From Batillaria attramentaria (taxonomy: Eukaryota; Mollusca; Gastropoda; Batillariidae): 64,000 nucleotides of DNA. Shown in pieces: positions 1 to 21,353 of this stretch; positions within the stretch are counted from its first letter, which is position 1; each line of letters starts with the position of its first letter. Position numbers and translations under genes: made by a program. The stretch lies in contig JACVVK020000385.1 of NCBI GenBank assembly GCA_018292915.2, positions 186,001 to 250,000 on the forward strand. Direction: 5' to 3'. The notes under the pieces were generated by a model. That model saw nothing but the letters and a program-made list of their open reading frames with translations, did not search any database and had not been told where the DNA came from.

Positions 1-1912
1 GGTGGGGAGCTTGGGGGAGAAGGTGGGACACCTGGAGGAGCGGCTAGACGACATGGAGGTGCGCTTGAGGAGAAGCAACCTACCGGTACTCTTCTATGGC
101 ACACTGTCACGGTGATAGACTACAGACTAACTGAACAAGAACGGAACCTGGCAGGAGACTGAGTGAAGAGACTGTAAAGAGTGTTCTCAGTCAGTGAAGG
201 AAACGCTTGGCATTGAGGATAACGTTCAGTTCGATAGTGTGCACAGACTGACGGGAGGAGCCGGTTCGTCCGGTCGTCCTCACCACCTATCATTGCCAGG
301 TCAACCCGGCTTCTACACTGCAACTGAGGACAAAGAACACGAACTCCGGAACAAGCAGAAGTTGAAGGGTTCAGACATCTTTGTTTGCGAGGCCGTATTA
401 TACCAAGCGCATGAGAGACGTTCGAAGGAAACTGCTGCTTTCGCTGACTTGAGGTGGCGAGACAAAGAGGCCTGCAACCACGGTACAACTACGATCCCGT
501 GCCGAAGACGACATCGTACTGGCAAGCTAGGAACACGGCCGGGCCGCGACGACCACGACAACACCGACAGACATAACTACTCTGAAGCAGTATCGTATGT
601 GGTGGAAAAGGACGTTAAACCCCCAAACACCCACCCACCCACCCTGAAGCAGTCTACTGTGCTACATGGCGCTGCACACCGTAGTTGCCTCTTTCCCAAA
701 ACCAGTCCCCGGTAGCGGTCAGTATTGCACTTACCCTACCAGCACGTGAAACCGGCCTAAAACACTGTAGTTATGCGTCACTCAGGCGTCCTTAACCTTA
801 CCACTAGCGTGACTGTCCACGGCGGTTGTGACACGGTTACAAGGTCAGGTGTGTACCCTGTTGACCACGTTGTGTTGAGTGCCATGGATTATTGGATACT
901 GTGAATGGTGCAAACTCTATGACATCAAGTGATGTGGAAGGAAGGAATTCTAAGGGATATGTTACGTCGGGAGGTGCGCGCAATACTGCTACTGACACAG
1001 GTAAGTCCAATAATATTGGTTTTACTGTTGAAGACAATGACACACTGCGTGAAAATGAGCCACGTGTGAGTGACATTTCTACTGACAGTGATACGCAGGT
1101 CAGAATCTGTGGTCAGGGAGCTGACAATACCGTGAATACGGATACAGTTTGGTCAAAGTTGTCTTTTGTGACTTGGAATGTGAATGGTTTAACTTCGAAG
1201 TTGTCAGATGGCGATTTTGTCAGCTACTTGTCCGAGTTCGACTTTGCGTGCGTGGTAGAAACATTTACTGACACGTTCACTTTCAATGTGTTTCCCAAAC
1301 ACACAGCGATTCGTGCGCCAGCAGTGAAACTTTCACAGCAGGGCAGGCCGTCGGGTGGTGTTGTCGTCCTTATTAAAAGCAAGCTCCTACCATACGTTCG
1401 ATGTATGGAATGTAAATTTATACGATAATATTTTGATTTTTCTCTTGAAGAAAGATTTATTTGGCTTTTCTAAAGATGTTCTTTTCGTGTGTGCGCATCT
1501 TCCGCCTGTCAGTTCTCGGTACTACGATGTATGTGGCGTCGATAGTGGTGTTGTAATGCTGGAAAAACGGTATCATAGATTTGTTGGCAAGTCATGACGG
1601 ATATCTTCTGGTTTGCGGTGATCTAAACGCCAGAACTTCAAATCTTTTATATCATGTATATGACGCCTTCTTTGATATTCCTAACAAGGATGATGTAACT
1701 ACACGTACACTACTATACCAGGATTTCTGAAGACAAGGAAGTTAACGTATATAATGGCATGTTACTGCTGGAAATAGGATTGTTTATACTGAACGGCGTA
1801 TGTAACGGCAACCCTACTGGTAGCTATACATTTTTGTCAGAGCTGGGTATCAGCGTTATAGATTACTTTATCGCATGTGAGGACTTGTTTGATTCCATCT
1901 TTCCACTGAGTG
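1..1912 (+). mobile_element. Decayed non-LTR retrotransposon (ORF1 plus endonuclease part)
   Basis: Positions 1-110 encode a heptad-like, charged coiled-coil segment, and 190-260 read VKETLGIEDNVQFDSVHRL, which resembles the RNA-binding region of LINE ORF1 proteins. From about 890 a second reading frame leads into SFVTWNVNGL (1163-1192), the usual start of an apurinic-type LINE endonuclease, followed by VVETFTD. The frame breaks near 1390-1430 and continues in another frame (LFVCAHLPPVSSRYYDV) before decaying. No reverse transcriptase domain is seen. I infer an old plus-strand LINE truncated by the window edge and by decay. The exact clade is not assignable by eye. Confidence 0.6.
592..643 (+). 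mobile_element. 5'-truncated SINE-A 3' end
   Basis: Only the last ~50 bases of the SINE-A family (GGAAAAGGACGTTAAAC followed by CACCC repeats) are present. They are flanked by a 10-bp direct repeat, CTGAAGCAGT, at 582-591 and 644-653. This is a target-site duplication of a heavily 5'-truncated insertion into the older LINE. Confidence 0.75.
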
Positions 1913-2340
<428 letters not shown>

Positions 2341-2892
2341 TTTCAGATGAAGAACGAAGACAGAGATGCATCTAGGATTTCAAAAAAGTGGGGGCAATCC
2401 CCCCCCTTCCTTCAAAAAAAGGGGGGACCTGGGAAAAACCTGTGTTTTGTTATCGCACAATGGTACCGCAATGCAGCCAACTTTTCATTAACTTATGCAC
2501 ATATTATTAACAGTTATTACTTTTGTATTTTGTAATGCAAAGCTAGTCCTATCTGCACACACAAAAACAACAACAAACAAAACCACAAAAAAACTCACCT
2601 TTTAAAAGAAGTAATGGTTAGGTCTTGAAAATCCTTTTTATTTTTGCTTTAAATTCTTGCCTGTCCTCGGTGATAGAGGATCACATACACAATGGAATGT
2701 TTCAAAATACAGTCCAAAATAGTGATAGGGGGGCTTGAAAATTATTGCACTTTTGCCTCCCAGTCCTACAGTTACACAACTTAATTCTTTTTCTTGTGCT
2801 TCATGCACAAAGTGCACCGCATTCCATCTTCTTCCTTCTTCAACCACGGCCATTTTTTGGCCCACTCCGGCTGACACCTTGAAGTTTTTTTG

Positions 2893-3212
2893 GTGCCGCT
2901 AGTTTCTAACTCCGTTTCGAGAACCGAATCGCTGTCAGCATCATCAGATGCGGTATCGCCGTGCTCGGTTCTGGTAGAAGTCGCGGCCGGTGGATCGACT
3001 TTTTGTTTTTCCGATTTGTCATCTTTTTCTGCGTCGGGTTCGGTACTCGTACTAGTGGTGGGCTTAGCCGGGCTGATCTACTTTCTGCTTTTTGAAAGCA
3101 AAATGAAACAGTGCACTTGTTTGTAGGCTTACTACTTTGCTGTCGCTAGTTTCTAACTCCGTTTCGAGAACCGAATCGCTGTCAGCATCATCAGATGCGG
3201 TATCGCCGTGAA
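2893..3212. repeat. Direct repeat pair of about 72 bp
   Basis: The segment at about 2897-2970 (containing TTTCTAACTCCGTTTCGAG) recurs almost exactly at about 3141-3212, 243 bp apart. The spacer has no recognised gene. The rest of 2340-3460 holds no feature I can identify. Confidence 0.8.
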
Positions 3213-3599
3213 TTAAGTTTAGCAGCCTTCAACATCTTGAACGAAAAGCAGACGACAATTCTACTTCCGCTCCACGGAAAACCTAATGTGGTTGGTCGGT
3301 TTAGCTTGACTTTCGTCAAAGAAAAAATTTCATTGGTCAAAAACGTTTATCGGAAACTCTTTCGTGTAGGAGACAGAAAATATCGGCAGCTGGAAAGGGG
3401 CCCTGCGCGGGGTACTGTTGTATCGAAAAATTCCGTCGCGCTCTACTAACGCCGTAACGCGCGATCATTTTATTTTTTGCGCGCGGGCTCGCGCACCACA
3501 TATCAATTTTTGCGCGATTTTCGAAAAACATGTGCAAATCCCGCAATCGCGCGTCCTAGATGCATCTCTGCGAAGAGTGCGTGCTGTTTGGTGGACTGT

Positions 3600-3770
3600 A
3601 AGGGAAATTGAGAGGTGGGCCGGAAGAGTTCCTTCAAAAAAGCGAAATATAAGTATGCAGATTTTGTACTGAATGCGGAATTTCACTGGCAGCCAGTGAA
3701 GATGCCGCAGCAAGGGTGTGATATGGTCGGATAAACCATGCTGGAGAGAATCGTAGCTGACCATTTGCCA
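3600..3770 (-). mobile_element. LINE reverse-transcriptase C-terminal fragment
   Basis: The minus-strand frame reads HITPLLRHLHWLPVKFRIQY and then KICILIFRFF, the well-known segment downstream of the RT domain in CR1/L2/jockey-type LINEs. It is short, has no intact flanks, and is a dead fragment lying about 360 bp beyond the last exon of the first GH9 gene. Confidence 0.65.
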
Positions 3771-4058
3771 GTAGAATTCCTTGTTTTCAGCGTATAAATT
3801 GCTAACAAAAAGAAGAAAAACGGACACAGTTAAGTTTATCAGTCGTTTGTGCGAGACTGCTAACGCGCGCATCGTTCCAATACTGAAACCATACTGAAAC
3901 CAAAACTACAAGGCAAACTGGTCCAACTAAAATTTATTTCCAAATGACTGGAGTCTGCATCCATAAATTTCTACACTGACACCGATGATTCAACGCGTCA
4001 GGACTAACATAACGCCACAGTCCAATTGATAGAGAGATCCGACGGAAATTTTGTGTGG

Positions 4059-4064
4059 TTTATT
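4059..4064 (-). other. Polyadenylation signal AATAAA of GH9 gene 1
   Basis: TTTATT on the plus strand reads AATAAA on the gene strand, about 70 nt past the predicted stop codon. Position and exact hexamer fit a poly(A) signal for the gene ending at 4133. The second GH9 copy has the same arrangement 63 nt past its stop. Confidence 0.55.
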
Positions 4065-4132
4065 ATATCGAAACACTGACAGCGTGACTTTTCATAATGC
4101 AGTTTGCAGTGTTGGTAATGGAGACACCCATT

Positions 4133-13218
<9,086 letters not shown>

Positions 13219-14100
13219 CTTTGCTGTCAGGTTTTTTTTTTATATGTGGGATTGTAATTGCTTGTTGAAGACTTGTTTTCGGGGGAGGGTCAAAGGGGGT
13301 GTACGAAGGGGGGGGGGGGAGGGGTCAAGGAACAAGAGTAAAACCCACTGTAGTGCAATTTTAACTCTTTGAAAACGCGCGTACTGCCTGTGACGCATGT
13401 TTTGTATGCATTTTTTTTTTTGAAAGAAAAATCCAGAATGTACAGTTTATGTAACACAGAACTATTGTTTATATAACCGAAAAGTTGAATTCTTCCTTTT
13501 TGTAATGATATAACATTGATATGCAAACAACTCATGCATCCTACTTCCAAATCAAGCGCTCACAAAAAAACTGGTGTGATTTTGATTGTAGATAATTAAT
13601 TAAACAACAAAAACATTCTATAAGTCTGGAGTCTGTTAACGGCAATTTTGCAAACAGAAACAACGCATTTTTTTTTTTTTTAGAAATAGATAGCACAGCA
13701 AAACTACAAGAAAGCTGAAGAAATTCATTTAAAAAAACAAAAACAAAAAAACACCACAAACATTGAAAAATTATGTTTGGTGAACTTTTTCTAACAAACA
13801 AGCAAACTAAAAAGCATGCAAACAAACAGTAAACTACACAGAAACTGTTTATAACTACCATAAAGCCGCAAAAATCACAAACCCAAGGACTGAGACGCAG
13901 AAGGACAAAATGTGTATACACATACGTACATACATACAGACCTTTGCTTATCAGCCCTGGTAAAGTATTTTAACTGGAAAGATTACACGTTTAAATAGCG
14001 TTCACAGAGCCAAGGCCACAGTGTCCCAAATAAACTGAAGCCCGTGACACACCCTAGGCGAGGCCACAGTTAACCGATCTTACATCTCAGGTATAAAAGA
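13219..14100. other. Gene-free interval upstream of GH9 gene 1
   Basis: AT-rich with homopolymer T/A runs (13390-13410, 13665-13681) and a poly-G run at 13309-13320. It would contain the promoter of the GH9 gene. Beyond the TATA-like CATATAAAA near 13240 I see no defined element. Confidence 0.4.
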
Positions 14101-14105
14101 TACAG

Positions 14106-14284
14106 GGGTCTGATGCATGAAGAGAGGTTAGGGTACAAACCAAAGACCATCTTGACTGAGTCTAAAAGACTCTACGGCAAGTCTGTGGCTATTTCAGGGA
14201 CACAACGCTGATGATAGTCCCAACGTAGTAAGTCTGTGACTAGAGCTAAGTCTCAGACCAGTCTCTTTTCATGCATCCAGTCCC
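14106..14284. mobile_element. Short inverted-repeat (MITE-like) element
   Basis: The left end GGGGTCTGATGCATGAAGAG pairs with the right end, whose reverse complement is GGGACTGGATGCATGAAAAG. There is no open frame in about 180 bp. It lies between GH9 gene 1 and the EGF gene. Confidence 0.55.
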
Positions 14285-14518
14285 AGTAGTATAAATACAT
14301 ACATAAGGGTGGGGTGCACAAAGGGATTATTCCTTCTTGTGATCCGCGATGGCTTGGGTGACAAAACGGTTAAATATTTTTTGTTCTATGAATTCCAGAG
14401 TGATCTCAAAGCTGAACAAGTCAGACTTGTCAGAATTAACATGCAGCCCACTGGCCCGCCGCCACGCCCTCTGGTTCTCCATGGCAACCCATTTGATTTC
14501 TTAACTTTGTCAAGCAAA

Positions 14519-14590
14519 TCGAGGGTTCCCTACCATCGATACAGACAGGGGAAAGAAGAGATACAGGTAGTTCTGGCAGGGAACCCTCGA
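14519..14590. repeat. Hairpin-forming inverted repeat
   Basis: TCGAGGGTTCCCTACCA at 14519-14535 and TGGCAGGGAACCCTCGA at 14574-14590 form a 17-bp stem with one mismatch and a ~38-nt loop. The remainder of 14600-15090 holds nothing I recognise, though further exons of the EGF gene could lie there. Confidence 0.7.
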
Positions 14591-15093
14591 ATACTCCGAC
14601 AGACAATTCCACACAAGTGATTTTTCTCTGTGGGAGTATTGGTGCACCGTGACTGGCTGCACCGACTCGTCATTCAGAATCTGGCTACATGCCAGTTGTA
14701 GTTCAGACAGCATGCACATACAGTGACATGTCGGATCTTCTGCGGTATGAACTTGGAACAATCCGACGGGCATCTGTCCGAAATATCCGGAAGGTTCGTA
14801 GTGGATTAACATTTTAAAATTTTGTCCCTGTCCTCGGAGTCAAACTCAGTAGCAGAAGACTGCCCGCTGACGATCTGCACCAACACGTGGCAGATGCAAT
14901 GGAAGAGGTTACTCGGGGCCTGTAGCGAGGTTAAATACGGAATACAGCGAGTCAGCAGAGTAACAATGTTTTCGCCAAAACTGTAATGGACGATGAGCCG
15001 TTCAGCCAGTCAGTCCGATGGTAAGAATGTGATTACAACAACTGCTTTTTCCACTTTGCTCAATCCGAGATATGTGACGATAATCTCTCCGGT

Positions 15094-16107
15094 CTAGATG
15101 AGACTCACGTTGTGTGTAACTCTTGCATACAACTCTGGAACTTCAGGATTTTGGAGTATACACACTACTGTTGTTTTGTTACCTATCTCCAGTGCAGGGT
15201 CAGGACGGAACGTACACTGCCGGACATAATTTCCACTAAAACAGGCGACATTTTCCCATGCCACTCTTGGCTTCGGTTGCGCAGAAGTTGATTTGCATTC
15301 CAACGTTATCGGTTTTAGACTGTCCTTTTGGAACGAATCGCTTCCGTAAATTTTACTATCATTGATCGTAGGTCCATACGCCACTTGAGGATGGTAAGTT
15401 ATTTTGCGTGTAATATTTCCGACGGCGTCTGGTGTTTTCCATGTCATCTGGCAAATGTAATCTACGAAGCGGTCATCGTCCCGCTGAACAGATTTAATGA
15501 GGAGGTTTTGCTGCAAGTCGGTATCATTCCCAGATAACCTCCAGCCGACTATAGCTTTTGGGTAGCCTGGAGAAATAACTTTACACCCGCAGTTAATATC
15601 GGTTGATTCAAGCACCCACTCACTGCAATCGAAGTACAGTTCACCTGGTTGTTCATATTTGCAAGTGGCTCCCACGAAGCCTTTACGGCAACTGCAAATA
15701 AACCCGTTAACCGATTCGTTACAGGTCCCTCCATTTTCACATGGACTACTGACACATTTGTTGTCATGGTGTTCACAAACTGCGCCACGATATCCAGGTA
15801 AGCACTCGCAGCTGAACCACCCCTGTTCCTCTATACAGATACCTCTGTTTTGACAGGGGTTGCTTTCACACGGGTCAATATCAATATGGTGTCCACACGA
15901 TCCAAACAAATCCTGGATGCAGTCGCATATACCACCTTTCTGACAGGCATTCCGGCTTTTGCACAACCCGCTGGTAGGTTTTTCGCAGAGATAATTGAGC
16001 AAAGCAGTTGCCGTAATCGCGATCAAGATCAAGCAAAGTGAAATACGTTTGCAAATTGCAAACCGTCTCCGCATGGCCCATCTCCTAACGCCGTTCCAAA
16101 TTGCCAT
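15094..16107 (-). CDS. EGF-repeat and Ig-like extracellular protein, probably continuing past the exon
   Basis: An open frame of 337 codons from the ATG at 16107 (an upstream in-frame GTG is not a likely start). Residues ~5-21 are basic, and ~22-38 are a hydrophobic helix acting as signal peptide or type II anchor. Two EGF-like repeats follow at ~79-111 (DIDPC...) and ~118-149, each with six cysteines in the standard spacing, after a cysteine-rich lead at 41-72. The rest (~155-337) has Cys pairs and several N-glycosylation sites, resembling divergent Ig-like domains. A strong donor (AAC|GTGAGT, intron from 15108) lies just before the stop, so the true protein probably splices onward to exons I could not identify. 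A surface receptor or secreted adhesion/defence protein is inferred; no orthologue is named. Confidence 0.7.
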   Translation of the reverse strand: MAIWNGVRRWAMRRRFAICKRISLCLILIAITATALLNYLCEKPTSGLCKSRNACQKGGICDCIQDLFGSCGHHIDIDPCESNPCQNRGICIEEQGWFSCECLPGYRGAVCEHHDNKCVSSPCENGGTCNESVNGFICSCRKGFVGATCKYEQPGELYFDCSEWVLESTDINCGCKVISPGYPKAIVGWRLSGNDTDLQQNLLIKSVQRDDDRFVDYICQMTWKTPDAVGNITRKITYHPQVAYGPTINDSKIYGSDSFQKDSLKPITLECKSTSAQPKPRVAWENVACFSGNYVRQCTFRPDPALEIGNKTTVVCILQNPEVPELYARVTHNVSLI

Positions 16108-16114
16108 TTCTTCC

Positions 16115-17130
16115 ACAAAAAATGATTATACTGAATCGAATGATTGATACAGTACATATTCTTAGCCACGCGGTCTACTTGAAGGACCAAGAAGCGAAAA
16201 CAAACAAACAAATGAACAAACAAAACATAACAAAAACCGCCACCAAAGACGTTTGCTGCTTCCGGAAGGAATTGATATTTCTCTCTCTTTTTTCTTTCAG
16301 CATCGGTTAGGGTCCTTCTTGGAGCATACGTTTGAGCACAGTGCGATCTCACAATACCCGTTGAACAAGTGAAATGTTTGCCGCAGCGAAGCCATCTGTT
16401 GAAAGTGAAACTCTGCCGTGACCGCAGAAGAAATGGTAAACAAAGTCATCACCTGAGTGCTGAGAACCGGCTTCTTGCATTTGCACAAATCCTGCCACGC
16501 TACACTTTTCAACGGTCAAAAAAAACAAACTTTAGCGTCATAAATTTACGTCGTCGATACAAGACCACCACGCGCAATACGTCAAAAAGTAAGTGACGTA
16601 AACCGGCTAGGCACAATACACGACGTCATTTGACTTGGGTAATACTTTCGACCTACGTGTGCAAAGAGACACGGAAAAGGTTGTATGTTCTTTCTGTATG
16701 TCGAGAGATGTACTTGGTGCCTGTTCCATCATCTCCGCTGAGACAATGTCTACACAGAATGGCCCCGAGAATGAAGGGACGCGCGATGGATCAAAACATA
16801 CAGATTTCGGCGGTTGACGATGTACAGCTAAAAGGAAGTGGAGCGCCAGCAATAGACGACTCCACTCCTGTCAATCAAAGGGACGAGCCCCCAGAATTCA
16901 GGCAATCGCGTGCCGCGGCATAATGAGTACAGCATGTGGCATGGCATGGCAAACTTTCTTGCCAGGCACTACAAAGACGAAAGCACTGATATGACTGAAA
17001 CGAGGAAAGAAAGCAGTAAGGCCGTTGACGGCATTTGTTGAAAAAGAGCCTTACGTCAATTTCTTTCATCTTGAAATCACCCCTTTTCCCATAAACTGAC
17101 GCCATGGACGCCATTGCCAATACACGGAAG
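16115..17130. other. Interval without a recognised gene
   Basis: Mixed-composition sequence upstream of the EGF gene. Short open frames on both strands (for example around 16630-16920) show no domain and no repeat match within the window. It may carry the promoter of the EGF gene. Confidence 0.35.
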
Positions 17131-17139
17131 AGTAAAGGG

Positions 17140-17480
17140 GCGGGGCTTTGGCCTCTGGGCCACAGACCTAAAAAAAAAAAAAAAAATAGACCCTCTGCTG
17201 TGCTGGAAGTGTGACGCCGCCGCGCGCCTTGTTGCGAGTACCTGGAGTGCCAGACGCTATCTGCTGTTTACATAGCGCGCATAGCATTGGTCCGCTTTAT
17301 CTTACGTCACATTTCTGATGACGTCTTTCTAAAGAACTTTGTATTGCGAACGAGGCGTCCTCTACACAGAGCCTCTGAGTTCTGGTATTCACAAGATGGC
17401 CGCGATAGCGACACTCGCAAGCAGCGTGCGGCGGTGGGTCTATCTTTTTTTTAGGTCTGTGCTCTGGGCTCACCGAGTGG
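17140..17480. mobile_element. Inverted-repeat element with AGGTCTGTG arms
   Basis: GGCCCAGAGG and A-run TAGACC at 17145-17192 recur inverted as GGGTCTA, T-run, AGGTCTGTGCTCTGGGC at 17434-17470. GC-rich inner arms also partly pair. A 340-bp foldback element is inferred. A Kozak-like ATG with MAAIATLASSVRRW at 17396 falls inside and is not accepted as a gene. Confidence 0.45.
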
Positions 17481-18026
17481 AGTCGTCTATTCAACAGGAC
17501 CAAAATGCAATGCTTATTGTGTAACCAGATAGTGTAAGAGTAGAAATCCGACCCCACTCTGGCGAGCGGAAAGAAATCTACTGTCACCCGTTCTTTTCTT
17601 TTTTTCCCCCCTGCTTTCTGTATCAGTTACGGTTTAACCTGGATGCAGTTCCTTTCACTTATTCTACCGGAAGTGCGACTATATAGCTGTAACAAGATTT
17701 CGGTCCTCTTTGCCGCGCTCCTCTAGTAACACTCAGACAGAAATTCATTTTCTCTTTGTATACATGTACAGTTTGCATCATTTGTCCAACGTTACATTTT
17801 TGTTTTGTTTTGTTTTTTAAGTTGTTTCTCTATAGAGAAACAACTTTATGAGACGGGGCAGATTTTGCTACGCGCAGCAGCCACGTTTCAGTGATACAAA
17901 ACAAGACTGTGACGTTTCTCCACACAATACTTACTTTCACGCACACAGTGACGTAACGAAATCTGCGTCATAGACACCTTACGTGCCACTCTATGCTGCT
18001 GCGTTCTTTTTGGCGGGAGTTGTGAG

Positions 18027-18071
<45 letters not shown>

Positions 18072-18769
18072 ACGGATGTAATGATGGCTATCTCCTAAAC
18101 CACCTCGTTGGAGGCCCTTTTACTTTGAGATAAAATGGGAATTCACCTTCTCCAGACCTACCTTTCACGATTTTTAGCCTACTGCATTTTCAGAAGAGTT
18201 ATCGCCGATTTTAAAAAATCGGTCATGTTACGAATTTTTTCGCAAAAAATGTTCAAATGGCTTCATTTTCTGAAATTGGGAAGATCATCCAATTATACTG
18301 CCTGTTTTCGTAGCACAGCTCTGTAGCTCTGACAGGTTTTGTGTGAGAAAAATATTTCCGAGGTAGGGGTGGTTTGCATGTAAGGCCAAATATCTATGAA
18401 AGACTCCTTCAAATACTCATCATTCCGGTATTTTTGTCACTTGTGCCACTGCACATATGACCTGAACTACTGCACTATTATAGCTTTAGTATTAAGAATA
18501 GCAGAGCTTTTAGATAAACACATGTTTCTGCGAGAAGCGCCGGTCAAAAAAGTTCCAATTTTGCAATTTCGTAAGTACAATCCAAGGCACTTAAGTCCAC
18601 GTTTCATCAGCTCTCTAGATCTTCCAGATTTTATGTCAAAATTAATTCAGTCACGGAAGTCACAAAAGCAACAAGGAAATCACAAGATATGTAGTGTGAC
18701 GCCGGACCTGCCTGAGGCTGACGTCAAATGTTTAGTTCACGGAACTGACGTCTCTCTCTCTCTCTCTCT

Positions 18770-18944
18770 GGGGAGCCAGGGTGGCCGAACGGTAGAGCGT
18801 TGGACTTTCAATGCTTGGGCCGAGAGTTCGAATCCCGGCCGCTGGGGCCAAATATTTGTGCTGGCCTTTTTCTCGTTGCCCCGTCTTTGATATCACCCTT
18901 ATGTGGGGGAAAAGGACGTTAAACTCCTAAACACCCACCCACCC
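18770..18944 (+). mobile_element. SINE-A copy inside duplication unit 1
   Basis: Variant head GGGGAGCCAGGGTGGCCGAA and B box GAGTTCGAATCC, sharing diagnostic changes with the copy at 21351-21533. It was therefore present before the tandem duplication. Confidence 0.85.
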
Positions 18945-19585
18945 TCTCTCTCTGCCTCTCGGCCCCATGGGCTCGCCTTCACGCGGCGGGGCTGATTTCG
19001 CCAAGCTTGCCCACCCCTTTTGCTCTTTCTTTACTCTTATTTCTGCCTCCATCGGTCCATTCACCTGTCTTTTGCTCTCTTAAAGTCTCCTCCGGGGGGA
19101 GGTCAGTAAGCGGGTGTCTGCTGACCCTTGGTCCAGTGAGACATCTGAGGGTCATTTCTGAAGGCCGACTTCACTGGATTCCCCCCACCTGGTCTTCACC
19201 CTGGCGGGCTTTGTTCGCAGCGCCCTGCTGGTGCTGCTGAACACCCGTCATGTTGAAGACCTTCACAACGCACCCCTCTCTGGTGCGTTGTTTTCCCAAA
19301 CCGCCTCACGGCGGGGAGGTTCCGTGTTGGAGCGGTCTGTTCTCCAACTGCCTCCCAGGCATGTTGTCTTCATTGGGCTAACTAAGGGAATTTCCCTCCT
19401 ACCTCTCTGTCTATCCCTCACCAGCCCATTCACCTGTATCTTTCTCTTTAAAACCTCCCAAAATTTAGCCGCTCTGTCCTTCCTCTCTTCCCTCAGCTGA
19501 TTTCTGAGTTCACGGCCCTTTCATCTATATTTCTTCTTTTAACCCCTCACTTACGTCTGCACTACCAGTGGTTAGGAAGAAGTGA

Positions 19586-19912
19586 TGTTGGGCTTATGCT
19601 GCAAATTGGTTTATGCGCCTAGGAGATGAATAAGTTGCAATATTTGCTGTATAAGCGCTTAGTATTTATCTTTGTTGTACCTAGTGTAATTGTCATTTGT
19701 TTTCTACGGTTTTTGTAACCGGGAGTTCGAGAAATTAGCATGAAGGTGGCAGCGTCTCCTGCATGTCCTAGGTTTATATAGCCCCGTAGACCAGTTTGCA
19801 TCCTTTGTGTCAACGTTACATTTTTGTTTTTTTTCATGTAGTGCAGGCACACTCAGCCGCGAATCTAGTCTTTGTGGCTTGCGCGGCTTTAAGCCCTAAA
19901 AACCACTCACTC
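19586..19912. repeat. Dispersed 330-bp repeat
   Basis: Near-identical to 40300-40652. Shared landmarks are GAGATGA(A)TAAGTTGCAATA, GAAATTAGCATGAAGGT and GGCTTTAAGCCCTAAAAA, then short CACT repeats. Part of it (TTTGCATCATTTGTCCAACG) also occurs at 17771-17790. The family is unidentified; a non-autonomous element is inferred. Confidence 0.7.
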
Positions 19913-20125
19913 CACTCACCCCCTCTTGCCTCTCTCTCTCTCTCCCTTCTTCCCCCACCCGGCCCCCACCCCCAGTCACGATGGGCTAATCGGTCGAGGT
20001 CGTAGAGGATCTAGTGTCATTGGTAGCACTTGGAGAGGGGAGAACCGGCAACAATAACAACAAAACAGACAAAATAAAATGAAGTTTGGAGAAACAACTT
20101 TGTAGGACGGGGCCGTTCCTCCTTG

Positions 20126-21322
20126 TTAAGTTATTTCTCTATAGAGAAACAACTTTATGAGACGGGGCAGATTTTGCTACGCGCAGCAGCAAGTTTCAGA
20201 GATACAAAACAAGACTGTGACGTTTCTTCCACACAATACTTACTTTCACGCACACAGTGACGTAACGAAATCTGCGTCATAGACATCTTACGTGCACACT
20301 ATGCTGCTGCGTTCGTTTTGGCGGGAGTTGTGAGACGTGTGTGTGTGTGTGTGTTCTGTGTGTGTGTGTGTGTGTGGTGTGTGTGTGTGTGTGTGTGTGG
20401 ACGGATGTAATGATGGCTATCTCCTAAACCACCTCGTTGGAGGCCTTTTTACTTTGAGATAAAATGGGAATTCACCTTCTCCAGACCTACCTTTCACGAT
20501 TTTTAGCCTACTGCATTTTCAGAAGAGTTATCGCCGATTTAAAAAATCGGTCATGTTACGAATTTTTTTTTCGCAAAAAATGTTCAAATGGCTTCGTTTT
20601 CTGAAATTGGGAGGATCATCCAATTATACTGCCTGTTTTCGTAGCACAGCTCTGTAGCTCTGACGGGTTTTGTGTAAGAAAAATATTTCCGAGGTAGGGG
20701 TGGTTTGCATATAAGGCCAAATATCTATGAAAAGACTCCTTCAAATTACTCATCATTCCGGTATTTTTGTCACTTGTGCCAACTGCACATATGACATGAA
20801 CTTCTGCACTATTATAGCTTTAGTATTAGGAATAGCAGAGCTTTTAGATAAACACATTTTTCATGTTTCTGCGAGAAGCGCCGGTCAAAAAAGTTCCAAT
20901 TATGCAATTTCGTAAGTACAACCCAAGGCACTTAAGTCCACGTTTCATCAGCTCTCTAGACCTTCCAGATTTTATGTAAAAATTAATTCAGTCACGGAAG
21001 TCACAAAAGCAACAAGGAAATCACAAGATATGTAGAAGTATCATCTGTCAGACGAGCAGCGTGAGGCTGACGTCAAATGTTTGGTTCACAGACAAAATCT
21101 GCAAGTATCGTCACTAGCTTCCGACATTTCATCAGCCCTCTATATCTTCCAGATTTCATGTGAAAAATAATTCAGTCGGAGAAGTCACAAAGCCAACAGG
21201 GAAATCACAAGACATGAACAAGCATCCTCAGACGATCTCAGTGCTAGAGGCTGACGTCAAAAGTTTACTTCACGGAATTGACGTCATCTCTCTCTCTCTC
21301 TGTTTAGTTCACGGAACTGACG

Positions 21323-21353
<31 letters not shown>

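Larger units (their letters stand above)
17819..20125. repeat. Tandem duplication, unit 1
   Basis: The unit starts with a perfect 28-bp palindrome (14-bp arms, AAGTTGTTTCTCTA) at 17819-17846 and ends with GAGAAACAACTTTGTAGGAC near 20092-20111. It matches unit 2 (20126-21740) nearly base for base, apart from an extra ~970 bp (18962-19930) containing a dispersed repeat also found at 40300-40652. No coding capacity is apparent. Confidence 0.8.

Noticed and set aside
16607..16923. Possible small genes on both strands near 16.7 kb
   Set aside because: No recognisable domain, conflicting overlapping frames and no splice support.
17396..17524. Short protein starting MAAIATLASSVRRW
   Set aside because: Good start context, but it lies inside an inverted-repeat element and ends after 42 codons without a domain or clear donor.
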